Below, in pieces: positions 31,991-43,600 of a stretch of DNA of 64,000 nt (the stretch's first letter is position 1; every line of letters begins with the position of its first letter). The DNA is taken from assembly GCA_949987565.1 (NCBI GenBank), contig OX465103.1:11439032-11503031 (forward strand), given 5' to 3'. The notes beneath the pieces are model-generated. The model was not told the origin of the DNA. It made no database searches and worked only from the letters and a program-made list of their open reading frames with translations. The position numbers were made by a program, and so were the translations under genes. The DNA is from Luidia sarsii. Taxonomy: Eukaryota > Echinodermata > Asteroidea > Paxillosida > Luidiidae.

Positions 31991-34900
31991 TTCTCTTCCT
32001 CAAATCATGCTGCACATGTCCTGTTAGGATCAAAGCACGAGGTGCTCATTTATACTCTTATTTGGTTAGAGTCTAGGAGCAATTTGCAACACTTTTGTCT
32101 CCATCTGTGACAGAAATGACTGGCATATAGAAAAAGCTTTTAAGATTTTATTTCAGAGAAGATGCTCTGTCTTTAAATAAGATCCAAACATTGTCTACAC
32201 ATGAGCTGCCATTTGCATTCTCAGTTGATGTGGGGTTTTTTTTACGGACGTTCTTGGATTCTAAGCTGGGGTCTTCTCAGCTGAGCCTGGGCAGTCTGGT
32301 TCCCAGTGCCATGGCAGGCTGCCAGTGTGATAAGAAGCACCGGTTTTCCAAATGGAGGACACAGTCACCAGCCTGTTTACTTTTCACAATCCATATGGTT
32401 TCACCTCGTTTTTAGAAAGTTTTGACAATAGAGTAGTCTTGTAGCGATTTTGTAGAAGAAAAAAAATATGTAGAACCCGGCATTTTAATTGAGGTTTGAA
32501 TAGACATTGTTCTAAATGGGAATTTTCTTTATTCATGTTCTGACTTTTGGTATGTAAGCTGCAAATGGGATTACTCACAAATACTGTATTGAGACAGTTG
32601 TATTTTTTTTGGCATTCTTCACAGATTAATGGTTTTTGTTCTCAGCTTGGATATTGGACCTGTTTAACAAAGAGGAATTTCAGGCCGTTCAATGTGAATG
32701 TGTCCCCTTTTTGGAAATGCATTTGATCTACATGTTCATGTCATGCTAGGTTATTTGTGTCTGAACCAGGGATAGTTAAGCCTTAACCTGGGGTTGATCT
32801 GGTTTTGACCCGGTTTTGACCCAAGGCTCTTTTTTTTTCCTGGGTTGATTGTGTTTAAACTCAGGTTAATTCCTTTAAACCAGGTTAATTCTATTTCACC
32901 TCGGGTTAGTTCTGTTAAATCCAAGGATAACCGTATAGTGATCTCCACAGTTAACTTGGTCTGACTAATTTTGCCCGTGGGAAAAAAAAAATTGCTCAGA
33001 AAGAAGACAATTTCAACTATTGCAAGCTGCTGGTAATTGGTTGTTGGTTTTGTGAAAGAATTCTGCTGAATCGCTTTGTGACTTTAAAGAAATACATTGC
33101 TGAATCTAAATCAAATCAAGTCAAATCAAATCAAAGTTACTGTTTACCCCAGGAACATTAGGAAGGAGATGAACTTATTCATTTTGGGGTTTTTTCTCCG
33201 GATCTTTGAAGAATTGAAAAGAAGAATTGATTTGGTCCATCCTATTTTGTCCTATTTTACACATAGGCCTGGGCATGGAGATAGGGCTACTTGTAACTGA
33301 TCAGCCAAATTTTGAAGAAAACAAACCTAACCGTCTTCTATTGGTTTCGATATGTGTTATTCTTTTTATGTATAGACCTTTGTGCACAGAACTTGTTTAA
33401 GCACACTGCAATTGAAATGAATTCTTGTTTGATTTTTTTTTTTTTATGTTGTGTATAAAACGCTTTGCTTTTTATTTATTTGATGCTTACCTGGTGTGTC
33501 CCAGGTTTTGTGTGGATCTCGGATGCAGATGTTTATTTGAGTTTCAATTTAAGCATGAATCTGTCGTGGATTTGGTTTGGCGTGTGGACCGTGGACCATC
33601 ACAAAACGGGGTGATTATTCCTCTCAAAAGAAATTTTGAAAACCCAAATTTTTTTTACATTATTTTTTCTAAGAAAGGAAAGAAAAAAAAGATAAGCGTG
33701 TTTATTCTTTGCTTTCACCTAGGCAGTATCGGTTATGTGAATGAAATACACCACGGGATCAATTCCTCATTCGCTGACCCTTATCAAGGGTCGGCCTGCC
33801 TTTATTTGACAGATGCATACGGTATGCAATGGCTGCAGTTAACAGCATCAGTCGTTGCTAGGGGCCGCTTTGCGTCTTTCTGCAATAGGTTGGCAGGCTG
33901 TTAGAGTGGCCTCGTAGCAGCGTCTTTGAGCCACAGCCTTCGTTGTCATGCAGCCTATTAGTCACGGCTTCTGTGTTGACGTGTGATTTGGTCCTGTTCA
34001 AATCCCAGGATCAGAGGACTGCTTATGGCTTACTCCCAAACCAAATAAGCGTTTGGAGTGCAGTATACCCATTTTGGGGTTTTAATGTCACTGAACTTGA
34101 GGCGTTCACCTCCTCATTCAAAAGAGAGCAGTCGTCAAAGCCCAGGTCTTTGAAATTGCCCTTTTCTTGGTAATACCATAGATGAATACGTTAACCAATA
34201 CATGTACTAATGTAGATGGAAGTCATGGCCAAATTTATTGGCCTCTGCTTCCGTTTGCACACAGGTCTATGGACGCCACAGAGCCCTTTATTTGTGTGAA
34301 TGGCCTCTTGCGTGGTAGAGAAACTGCGCATCGAAATGTGCACAGTGTCTGCTGTGTGTCATTCACCACATTGCATAATGTCAAGTGCACGTCAGTTGAC
34401 CAGTGTCAGTTGACCAGTACGCACAATACACGTACAATGGGGAACAAAACCTCTGGTAATATGAGCGCCATCCACTTTGAAACGTTTCTGAAATTTGGTT
34501 GAAAATAGTGAAGGAGCTGAGGGGGTTTTGTTAGCACGCCAATGCCTATGGATTACCGCGCTGAGAAAATCGAAACGGCGCTTGCCTCGTTCTAAAACCA
34601 GAGGATTTCTTGTCTGGAACTAGATACACCCGCACAGAGCATTATTTGTGCTGGACATAATGCGTGGTGTTTGAGACACTGTAGCCCTTTGGGATTTGAG
34701 CTTCATAAGGATGATGGTGCATGACTAAGTCAGCACTTCACGGTGGATCTTTGGCGACATGTACTCAGTCGATCTTCTCAATTGGATCAGCTGTAGCCAG
34801 ACTTGCTGCTTGTATTGGTTGCACAACAAAATCGTGCGGAAGCAAAAACTTTCGATGAATGAGAAGGACATTGTTTTGACAATTCTAATTTGCAAATCCT

Positions 34901-36029
34901 TTAACAATTAACACACGAGGAAAACAAATATTTGCTCCCCCCGGCTCAAAAAGGTTATTCCACCAGAATTGGAAAAACAAAGAGGAAATTATATGTCGCC
35001 ATAATGCACTCTTTGATTTTGGACAAGATATGTAAGAAAGAAGGAAGAAAAGGGGGTTTTGTTTGAACACAGATTGAGAAGGGAAAGTGATGGAGATGTC
35101 AAAAATAGACATTTTGACGAAAACAGACAATTGGTTGTGGGTCTCCACGGAGACGATGTTAATATTGTAGATAGATTAACGATATGAAAAAAAATAATAC
35201 TAAGCTTTGTATTGAAATGATGGTAGGACGGTTTAGATTCGGTTCGAGGTCAGAGCATGCAGTCAGGCCATAAAACCAAAACATGTATTATGGGTCAGGT
35301 AACTCCATATACACTAATGAGCCTTTTTTCCCGGTCTCGTCTGTTCCCCCGTTTCGAATGAACGGATGAAACGTTTGGACTCGAACCCATTTTTCCCTCA
35401 AGGAGGGGGAATTGAATTGGCCACGTGCTTGCACTTGGACAGGATATGAAGAAGACAACAGATACTGGTGTAGTTTTCGTTTATGGCGAAAGTGCTTTAC
35501 TTTGTATTGGCGATTTGGGCTTGACGAAAGTGTTGCCACGCTCTGTTATCGAAGAGATGTTCTTCTCTTTCCCTCATCACGTCGGAGTGAATGGAAAATT
35601 GAACAACCAAAGAGACAATCTTCCATGTCCAGCTGATGCAACTATGTTCCCAGTGCAGTGCGTACGATTTCGAAACGGGACAGCAATTTGAACGGTGATG
35701 TTATAATAAAAAAAGAGACCGTCGTCCGGTTTTACCGTCTGAAAAAAAAGAGTTCTTGTCCTTTATTTACACATGTGTTGTGTCTTAACAAATCGTTATT
35801 ATGGTTCAAACTGCAAACACATCTCGAATGATTTAGAGTGTCAGACTTCGATTCTTGCCTGATTTTATGTTTTCTGTTGTTGGAAGAACTAGAAAGAATT
35901 GAACAAGACCGTCACTGTAAGAAGATTTCATCCGCCTTTTATCGTCTTCATTAGATTCTTTTTGGGGTGATTCCAAGGAATTTCTTTGGGTGTAATAATT
36001 ATGTAGGCTATTCAATCATTTTAAACTAG

Positions 36030-36215
36030 GGTGTCTCCTCTCCGATCCTCTCCGCTCCTCTCTCCTCTCGTCTCCTCTCCGCTCCTCTCCTCTCCTTTCC
36101 TCTCCTCTCCTCTCTCCTCTCTCCTCTCCTCAGTCTCTTTCTCCTCTCTTTCTCCTCTCTTTCTCCTCTCTTTCTCCTCCTCTCTTTCCCCACTCCACTC
36201 CTCTCCTCTTTTTCA
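36030..36215 (+). repeat. TCTCC simple repeat
   Basis: CTCCTCTCCTCTCC and TTTCTCCTCTC strings, continuing about 185 bp. Confidence 0.9.
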
Positions 36216-37094
36216 AGGCAACTGCACATCACTTGAACTGAGAGGCTTATAGCTATAATAGTCCCATGCAAAGCATAAAATTATGTATAGGGGCCTAAGG
36301 GAACGTGATCCCCGAACGATCGTGTCATCACCGGTACAACCGAGTGCGTGGCCTGTCAGACGGTCGGATCGACTCCTGGGATCTACGCGTCTTCAAATTA
36401 CTTCGGCCTGGGTATATGATTTTGGTCTCCGTTTCAAAAGTGCGTTCGATATGATTTTTTCGTTTCACATCACGGATTGCTTCCTCCGTCTGTGGTTGGA
36501 CTAGAGTTACAACCCAAAGTGCCACTTGCTTTCCGACTCTGTATTTTGTTTGGGAGGGGGATGAGTAATGACGTCACAGTGACACGAGTTTGACCGTGTG
36601 ACCGATCGATTGTACCTTGGCTTTAATAATTATTTCTGTTGTTCTGCCCTTTGTAGACCGATAACAATTAATGCAATTATGTATTGGGGAGATGTGACTT
36701 CAAAGGGCATCGGCCGTAGTATAATGTGTAGGCCTATTATTGAAGTTGCTATAGCCGCTATAATTCCACACACATCGAATAATTATAGCAAGCAGATTGA
36801 ACCTGGCCCGAGAACTGCCCATAATTATTATGAATTTTGGTCTGATATTTCCTCAGCTAATTGATCATGATGCCGGCCGAATCAAACTTCATTTGGAAGC
36901 TAGTTTCACGGAAATAGTTTATAGAACGCTGGATGGGTGTTGATACATAGCCAGCCATGGGCCTACTGGATTGTGATCATAGAATTACGTATGTCCGTCA
37001 AATTCTATCACTTTTGTTCAATGACCTAGTAAGTAGTATGGTACAAAATAATCTGTGATATACAAAAATGTTGCAAACTGCTTACCGACTAAAA

Positions 37095-37300
37095 TTACCA
37101 AAATGCAAATCTTAAAATTTAGTGGGCCTGACGTTTCGATCCTAGCAGGACCTTGCTGCCTTTGAGAAAGGTCCTGCTAGAATCGAAACGTCTGGCTGAC
37201 TAAATTTTAAGATGGTACAAATCTGTTAAAAATGGATAAATTTTGTCCTGCTAGGATCGAAACGTCAGGCCCACTAAATTTTTAAAATGGAGAAGGAATG
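37095..37300. repeat. GACGTTTCGATCC family, three arms
   Basis: Three copies of the arm occur in 200 bp: GGGCCTGACGTTTCGATCCT forward, then GTCCTGCTAGAATCGAAACGTC and GTCCTGCTAGGATCGAAACGTC reversed. The outer TTTAAGAT and TAAATTTT ends are shared with other copies. Confidence 0.85.
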
Positions 37301-37546
37301 AGTTTTGAGGCTTTGTTATCAGCATTTGCACACATTTAACATAATGCCTATAATTTATTTTCCGTAAAATGCTATGATTGATAAAAAAAGACGCATAAAA
37401 TGTGAACGATTTCATGAAAAATATGTGGTTGTTATGGTGCCAACGAAACTGCTTTTGTGATTTTTATTCTCACTATGAACTATTAAAACGTTATAAAACC
37501 ACTGCGCGTCCTTCACGGGACACCGTAAGTTTCAGTCTTAAACAAG

Positions 37547-37628
37547 ATGGCAGCGCCCATGGACGGAATTCAAGTTGGGAAGTTTGTACACATGAATGTC
37601 AAATCTAAATTAGGCAGAAAAGCAGTAG
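37547..37628 (+). CDS. KLHDC10: KLHDC10 exon 1 (start)
   Basis: ATG in a good context (A at -3, G at +4) opens MAAPMDGIQVGKFVHMNVKS and continues KLGRKAV to a GTACGA donor in phase 1. The split codon joins exon 2 as glutamate, giving EPYPRSGH. The N-terminus is poorly conserved in the family, so the call rests on frame, context and splice phase. Confidence 0.8.
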
Positions 37629-40600
37629 GTACGAGTGAACGAGTCCATATTCTTGTATCCCATATACGGTAAACGTGTGTAATGCCTTTGATGAAAATAT
37701 TTCGACACAAATGTGTGCATAAATGATCACTTGCGCCAGCAAGTAAGTAGCACTAGCACTACACAGGACCAGTGCAGTGGCAGTGGCAGTGCAGTGCTAA
37801 CTTACTGTCATTTACTCAGTCATACTACATACATGGAGGACCATTCCTCCATGGTCATAGTCACTCACACTGTTTACGTACAGAAACAGTGTAGTGTACA
37901 CTACACGTGCACTGTGCATCATGCATTGATCGATTTCACAAACGACAAAGCCGTAGTCCCGCAGGGTCGATGAATTTTGTGAAATCTTCCACTGGTCCAA
38001 AGATCTAGACAAGATTTTAGTTTAAATACATGTATGTACTATTGGTATTTTTAGTATTTGTATTTATTATTACTTTTAACGTTTTATTACCGTCACTGTA
38101 GACTGTAGTACTACTACTACTAGTACTAAGTACTACTAGTACTAGTACTGGCCCTAGTACTAGTACTAGTAGTAGTACTACTTTAGTAGTTTTATTAATT
38201 ATGTAGAAAATCGACTTTGTCTGGCACAACTACTTGCCGAAAAAAGGGAATTACAGCCTCATACAGGTTTTCCCAAAAAAATAGTGATAGTGATTTTGTG
38301 GCGCGTACAGTATGTAGGAACAGTGATGTTTTGTACACAGCTGCATGCTGGGACTGCTAACTGTTGTCCGGTTGACAAATGCACATACATGTATATCACA
38401 GAGTCCTGATATTTGGTCAGATTGTGATACCACGGCACCAAACTTAAGAAGCGGCTTTGGAAAGGCGGGCAGTGGTGGGAGCAGCGCCAGTGATTCAAGC
38501 GTATAATTTGAGGAGGAGACCACGGACAAATGCCTAAAATAATTGCCTATGTTTATTGATTGATTGATTGTAAGTTCAATTTGTGGGGGGCTAGTGGTTG
38601 TGCCAGACAGTGTCATTTTTCAACATAATAAAAGGCGGTCTGTTCTGGATTTAGGGTTTTATTTCATACCCTTTTAGGTGTAGGTATTGAACTAAAATCT
38701 TTCCGAATGCTGGATTTGCAAGATCTCCAAAGTGTCAGTTCTTTTTTCTCTTTTATAAGAGCCCTACCCCAGGAGTGGTCACTGCTGTGCGACTGATGGC
38801 GTCAACCTGTTTGTCTGTGGCGGGTACCACCCGGAACACTGCCGGATTGAGCCGGAGGGATCCTGTCGGAAAGTCATCACACGCCACAAATCATTCACAG
38901 AGGTAGGTGTTGGCTGCAGTCATCACAAACCCCATTCTCACCTTGTGGATGCTGGGGTATCTTTTGAAAGTTACTACTACATAGCTGCCAACGATTCATA
39001 TTTTGGAGGAATTATTCCTCTTTTTGGGGGTAAAAATTCATCACTTTTTACAAGCTCTTGACAACAGATTCCGATTTTTGGCATGGAAATGGAATTGCAC
39101 ATGTATTCCTATGTGGTCTGCTCTGCAATTAAAAATATTCCCAATTTCCTTCAAGATAGGTTAGCACTTAGCAGCTATGCTACTACTAGTACAACCTGTT
39201 AGAATTGGCTTGAGAAATGTCCTTTGGTTCTGGTTGGCTTAGTAATTGATTAATTTTAGTGCTCGGAAACCTTTCTTAGAAAAAATCCTACCAGGATATA
39301 AATATCGGGCCTTTTTTCTTTTTCTGTCAAGAAATAGACTGAGAAATATTGCTAAGAATCCCCAAAAGTCAGATGGCCTATAAACCAACCATTTTTATTC
39401 CTAGCAGCACTTTTCTGCTTTTGAGAATGATCCTGCTAGGCTCGAAATGGTGAGGGTCTTTTACATAATTATGTGTGAGGTTTGCAGTTTCGGTCATTCA
39501 AGTCAGCAAAACATTTTTGCAACCTCTTTGTGTTACTTTATCCCCTCTCTGGTTTTTTCCTCCCTATGACAGATGTATGCAAATCATGTTATCTTATATT
39601 CTGGCCATTGTCTGCTTTTGCTTTCTGTAGCTGTGGTGTTTCAATCTAGCCACTGAGACTTGGCGGGAAGTGAAGACGGTAGGAAATGCTCCTGTGGAAA
39701 CTGCGTCGATGTCAAGTGAGTCGGCAATGTGGATCGGAGTGTGTGGCAGGCAGTGCTGCACTGTGCACAAAGGGGCTGATATTCACTGGCTGGTTGGCTG
39801 CCTGCTTAGATGCAGCCCGGCCTGCTTGCCAGCTACATTGGAGTCTTGCTTGCCCGCTTGGTGCCTGCGTGGTTGGTCAACTGCTTGCCTGCTTGCCTGC
39901 TTGTGCCTTCCCAAAGCTTGCATGGCTGCTTGTATGCTCGCATGTTTGTATGCTTGTATGCTTGCTTGCTTGCTGGTATGCTTGCATGCCTGCCTGCTCG
40001 TATACTTGCATGCTTGATTGTATGCGTGATTGTTTGCTTTTATGCTTGCATGCTTGCTTGTATGCTTGCATGCTTGCTTGTATACTTGCATGCTTGCTTG
40101 TACGCTTGCATGCTTGCTCCTTACCCTCCTTGCTCCTTCCTTGCTCACTATCTTTGTGCTCACTATCATTTTTAACGGCCGGGGTGATTTTGTAATGTTA
40201 GTAACTGCAGATGATGAGAAGGCTTTCTCACGCAGCATTTTGTTCCCCCCCCCATCCATTCCTTGTCAGTGCTACTGAGCGGTCACACGCTGCTGTTTTA
40301 TGGCGGAACCACCTACCCCTGGGGATTGACCAGCAACGATAACGTCATTGTCTTTACCCTGAAGGACAGGACGTGGTCCGCCTTGAATTGTCACGGTCAG
40401 CGGCCACCGGGAAAGTATGGCCAGGTCAGTAGCAATGACCAGTGAGCAGTGACCTCATTTTGACCTTTTTGACCCACACACTCCTTCTCAAAAGAGATGT
40501 GTTACAGACAACTCTGTGTCAGATTTGGAATGTCCCAAAGGCATAACTAAGTGGTACTTCAAAGTGAAAATTAGATGAAAATAAATGAAAATATTGTTGT

Positions 40601-43600
40601 TTTAGATATGAGAAATGTCCTGCTAGGATCGAAACGTCAGGCCCTCCTATTTTTAGATATTCGCTTTTGGGTCATTTTAGTCGGTAAAGCAGTTTGCAAC
40701 ATTTTTGCATGTCACTGTTGTAGTAATGTTTTCTCAAAAGTTAGAGGGCCCAACGTTTCGATCCTGGCAGGACCTTTCTCAAAGACGCAGAATGTAAAGA
40801 GCCCCTGCTTGTTTCTCAACAACACGGAGATACCGGAGATACGTCCTTTTTTGCACACGCACGACGATATCAAATCCAATTCAAATTGTGTGTGTGTGTG
40901 CGGTTGTGTGTGTTTGCCCGGGCAGGCGATGGCTCTCATCCAAGGCTGCTTATACGTCTTTGGCGGCTGCCGACGGATCACGCAGGACGACTACCAGTTT
41001 GACGCGGACCTACACGGCCTGGACCTGCGGGGCCTGAGCTGGTCGCTGCTGTCGGACACGGAGGAGCAGGACCCACGGGAGGCGGCGGCCAGGGGCATGT
41101 ACCGGCACGGCCTGGCCCATCACGGCAGCAAGATCTACCTGGTGGGCAGCAGCTGGAAGGAAATGCAGCCCTCGGCTCTCTACAAGAAGGTGCCACCCCC
41201 CAAAAAAACCTTCCCCATTCGCTTTCTAACCAGTCATATGTGACAGACTCTTTGCGAAAAAGTGGCTTCGCACACAGCCTATTTCCACATAAATGGCAAC
41301 TGAAAGTTGTGGGGGGTGATAAAGACTATTGAATCTGATTTTTATTTAATATTGCTTCTTTGGTGTCAATATATTCCTATTTGCTGATTTGAAACTTGGT
41401 CATTAATGTAAATCTTGAAATAGGAGGAAGTTTTGTGGATTGTCTTAATGCTATCCCTATTGATTTGCAAAGTGTAAATTGATTTTGTGATTTTTAGGGA
41501 ACAAACTCTTTAAAGAAACAACAGCATGTTTACCGCTTGAGGTCAGTCAGTCAATCAGTCGGTCGGATGGTCGGTCGGTTTGTTGGTCGGTCAATTAGTC
41601 CGTCACTCAGTTTATAGTCACTCTCTCAGTCACTCACTGACTCACTCATCCCAGTCTGTCTTGATTGACACCTTTGCGTGACCAGAGCAACCTTTCCGCT
41701 CTTGCAGATCCACGTGTACAACTTGGAGACCAGGTCTTGGAGCATGGAGGAGACGCGTCAGTCTAGGGATGGCTACCCACTGCGCAGGCAGTACCACAGC
41801 TGTGTTCAGTGGCAGAACGGTGAGACACTCCAGGCTGGCTACTGTTTGAAGACTGATTTTACCTCCAAAATGTCCCGTCTGAATTTATCTTAAAGTTAAT
41901 AAATAAATTGTTGCAAACTGCTCACTGACTAAAATGACCTGCAATACATAAATCTCAAAATATAGGAGGGTTTGCGGTGACACCATGTATAAGGTCTCTC
42001 AAAGAAGAGGTGTGGTTGAGAGACTTTATACACGGTGTCACTGCAAACCCTCCTATATTGTTTCACCTACCATGCAAAGCCTTAATTCTTAAATTTCAAA
42101 AGTTAGAGGGCCCTTCTGTTTTGATCCTAGCAGGACCTTTCTCAAAGGTCCTGCTAGTATTGAAACTTTGGACCCTCTAACGTTTGAAAATTTATCTTCG
42201 ATTTTTTTTACTGGACATCAGAAAATAAGAAATACCAAACATTGTACATGTACATGCACATTGCGAAATCACCATGCAAGCCTTCCAGTCTCATCTAATG
42301 AGAAACTGTTGCAGACTCCATGCTAAATAGTGTGCACTGAGACACTCTAATCTAAAGAGTGCCTTCAGGTTTGATCCCAGCAGTGTGCCAGTTTCATAGA
42401 GATACTTATGTGGCATGTAAACAAATATCCTATGGTTAGATACAGGCAGCATTAGCAACCTTACTGTCTCGTGACAGTATGGTTGCCTTGGACTTGTATT
42501 TCACCACTCTTTGCTCTGCCTAAGATGCAGATGGAGCTAGGACTGGCATCTTAAGATGGAAAAGTAAGGCTGTATGAAATAGGCGTCTTGTACCTTTGAG
42601 AAAAGGTCATGCTGGGGTTTGAAACGTAAGCCCCCTCTACCTTTCTGTATTCATGGCAGTTAGACATAGCTGTGCACAGCTGTGGTTAGACATTTTTCGC
42701 TTTGTCTCTCTCCCCCTGCAGAGGTCTACATATGCGGTGGCCACAATCGGCAGGTCGTCTTCCAAGACGTCTGGAAGTTGGAGCTTCCCAGATTGCAGTG
42801 GACCCAGCTGTCTGCGGAGTTACCCGTCCCGTCCTTCTTCCATTCAGCTGCGATAACGGCCGTGAGTCACCCCTCGGACCTCTCCACACCCTTATTGAAA
42901 CACCCATACCCATTTGTGACCCGGCACAGCGACATGAGGAATATCCCACCAAAACACTTTTTGAGTAAACAAGCCTGAAGTCAAAGTATCTTCTCAATTC
43001 GATAAAAAAAAAAAAAAAAATTTTGTTGTTGTATTTTCGGAAAGTTTAATGTATTGGGGGATATTATGTCCAAAGGATTTTTCTGAAATCCGTCTCTAAA
43101 TGTTGAAAAAATGAGGATTTCGGGAGTGGCCGCTTTTGAGGAGTTAGAATGGTGCTGCTATATTATGTCTGGTACCAAATGAACGAGCGAAGTCCCCTTG
43201 TACTATTTACAACAAAGTTCACATGGAAATAATTTTGATATCATTTGAAAGCTAATGGTATACTCTTTCACTTCATTAGAAAATCTCAAAATCTCAAAAG
43301 TGGGGGTTATTCCTCATTATGCTGTGCCAGGTCACATTTTTGTATCCCTGTGGAGACATTGCTTTGCTCTCATGCACTATACAACTGTGTGAAAAACAAT
43401 GTTTAACAAATGTTCCCATTTTAACCACATTCACTTTCCTGGGTAGAAATTTGGACTGTTTGTCCCTTATATATAACACTTCAATTTGCAACGGATTCTT
43501 ACCCATCACAAATTTCCCGTTTGGGAGTTATTTTCAAAAATCAGTTTTGTGAAAACCTTGTGGAGACCTATACACCTTTACAGTTTCCCAGTGGAGCCCT

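Larger units (their letters stand above)
31208..37546. other. Spacer between UBE2H and KLHDC10
   Basis: No exon set is recognised. It contains a palindromic GATTTCAC element (31820-31990), diffuse T-rich sequence, a CT-rich TCTCC tract (36030-36215), and a triplicated GACGTTTCGATCC repeat (37095-37300). Somewhat CpG-richer patches occur near 34500-34600, 35220-35700 and 36280-36490 without a supported gene. The KLHDC10 promoter should lie at the right end. Confidence 0.55.

Noticed and set aside
33425..33904. 159-codon plus-strand frame
   Set aside because: It begins with a phenylalanine run from a T tract, has no recognised domain, and shows no conserved neighbour or splice pattern.
39670..40259. 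Frames rich in A, C and L (plus) or K, Q, A and S (minus)
   Set aside because: They run from KLHDC10 exon 3 into the GCTT repeat of the intron, or oppose it; the exon ends at a clear GTGAGT.
41637..41707. CRISPR-like or operon-like organisation in tandem arrays
   Set aside because: The arrays have no regular spacers and the genome is clearly eukaryotic; repeats such as GTCAGTCAGTC are simple sequence.
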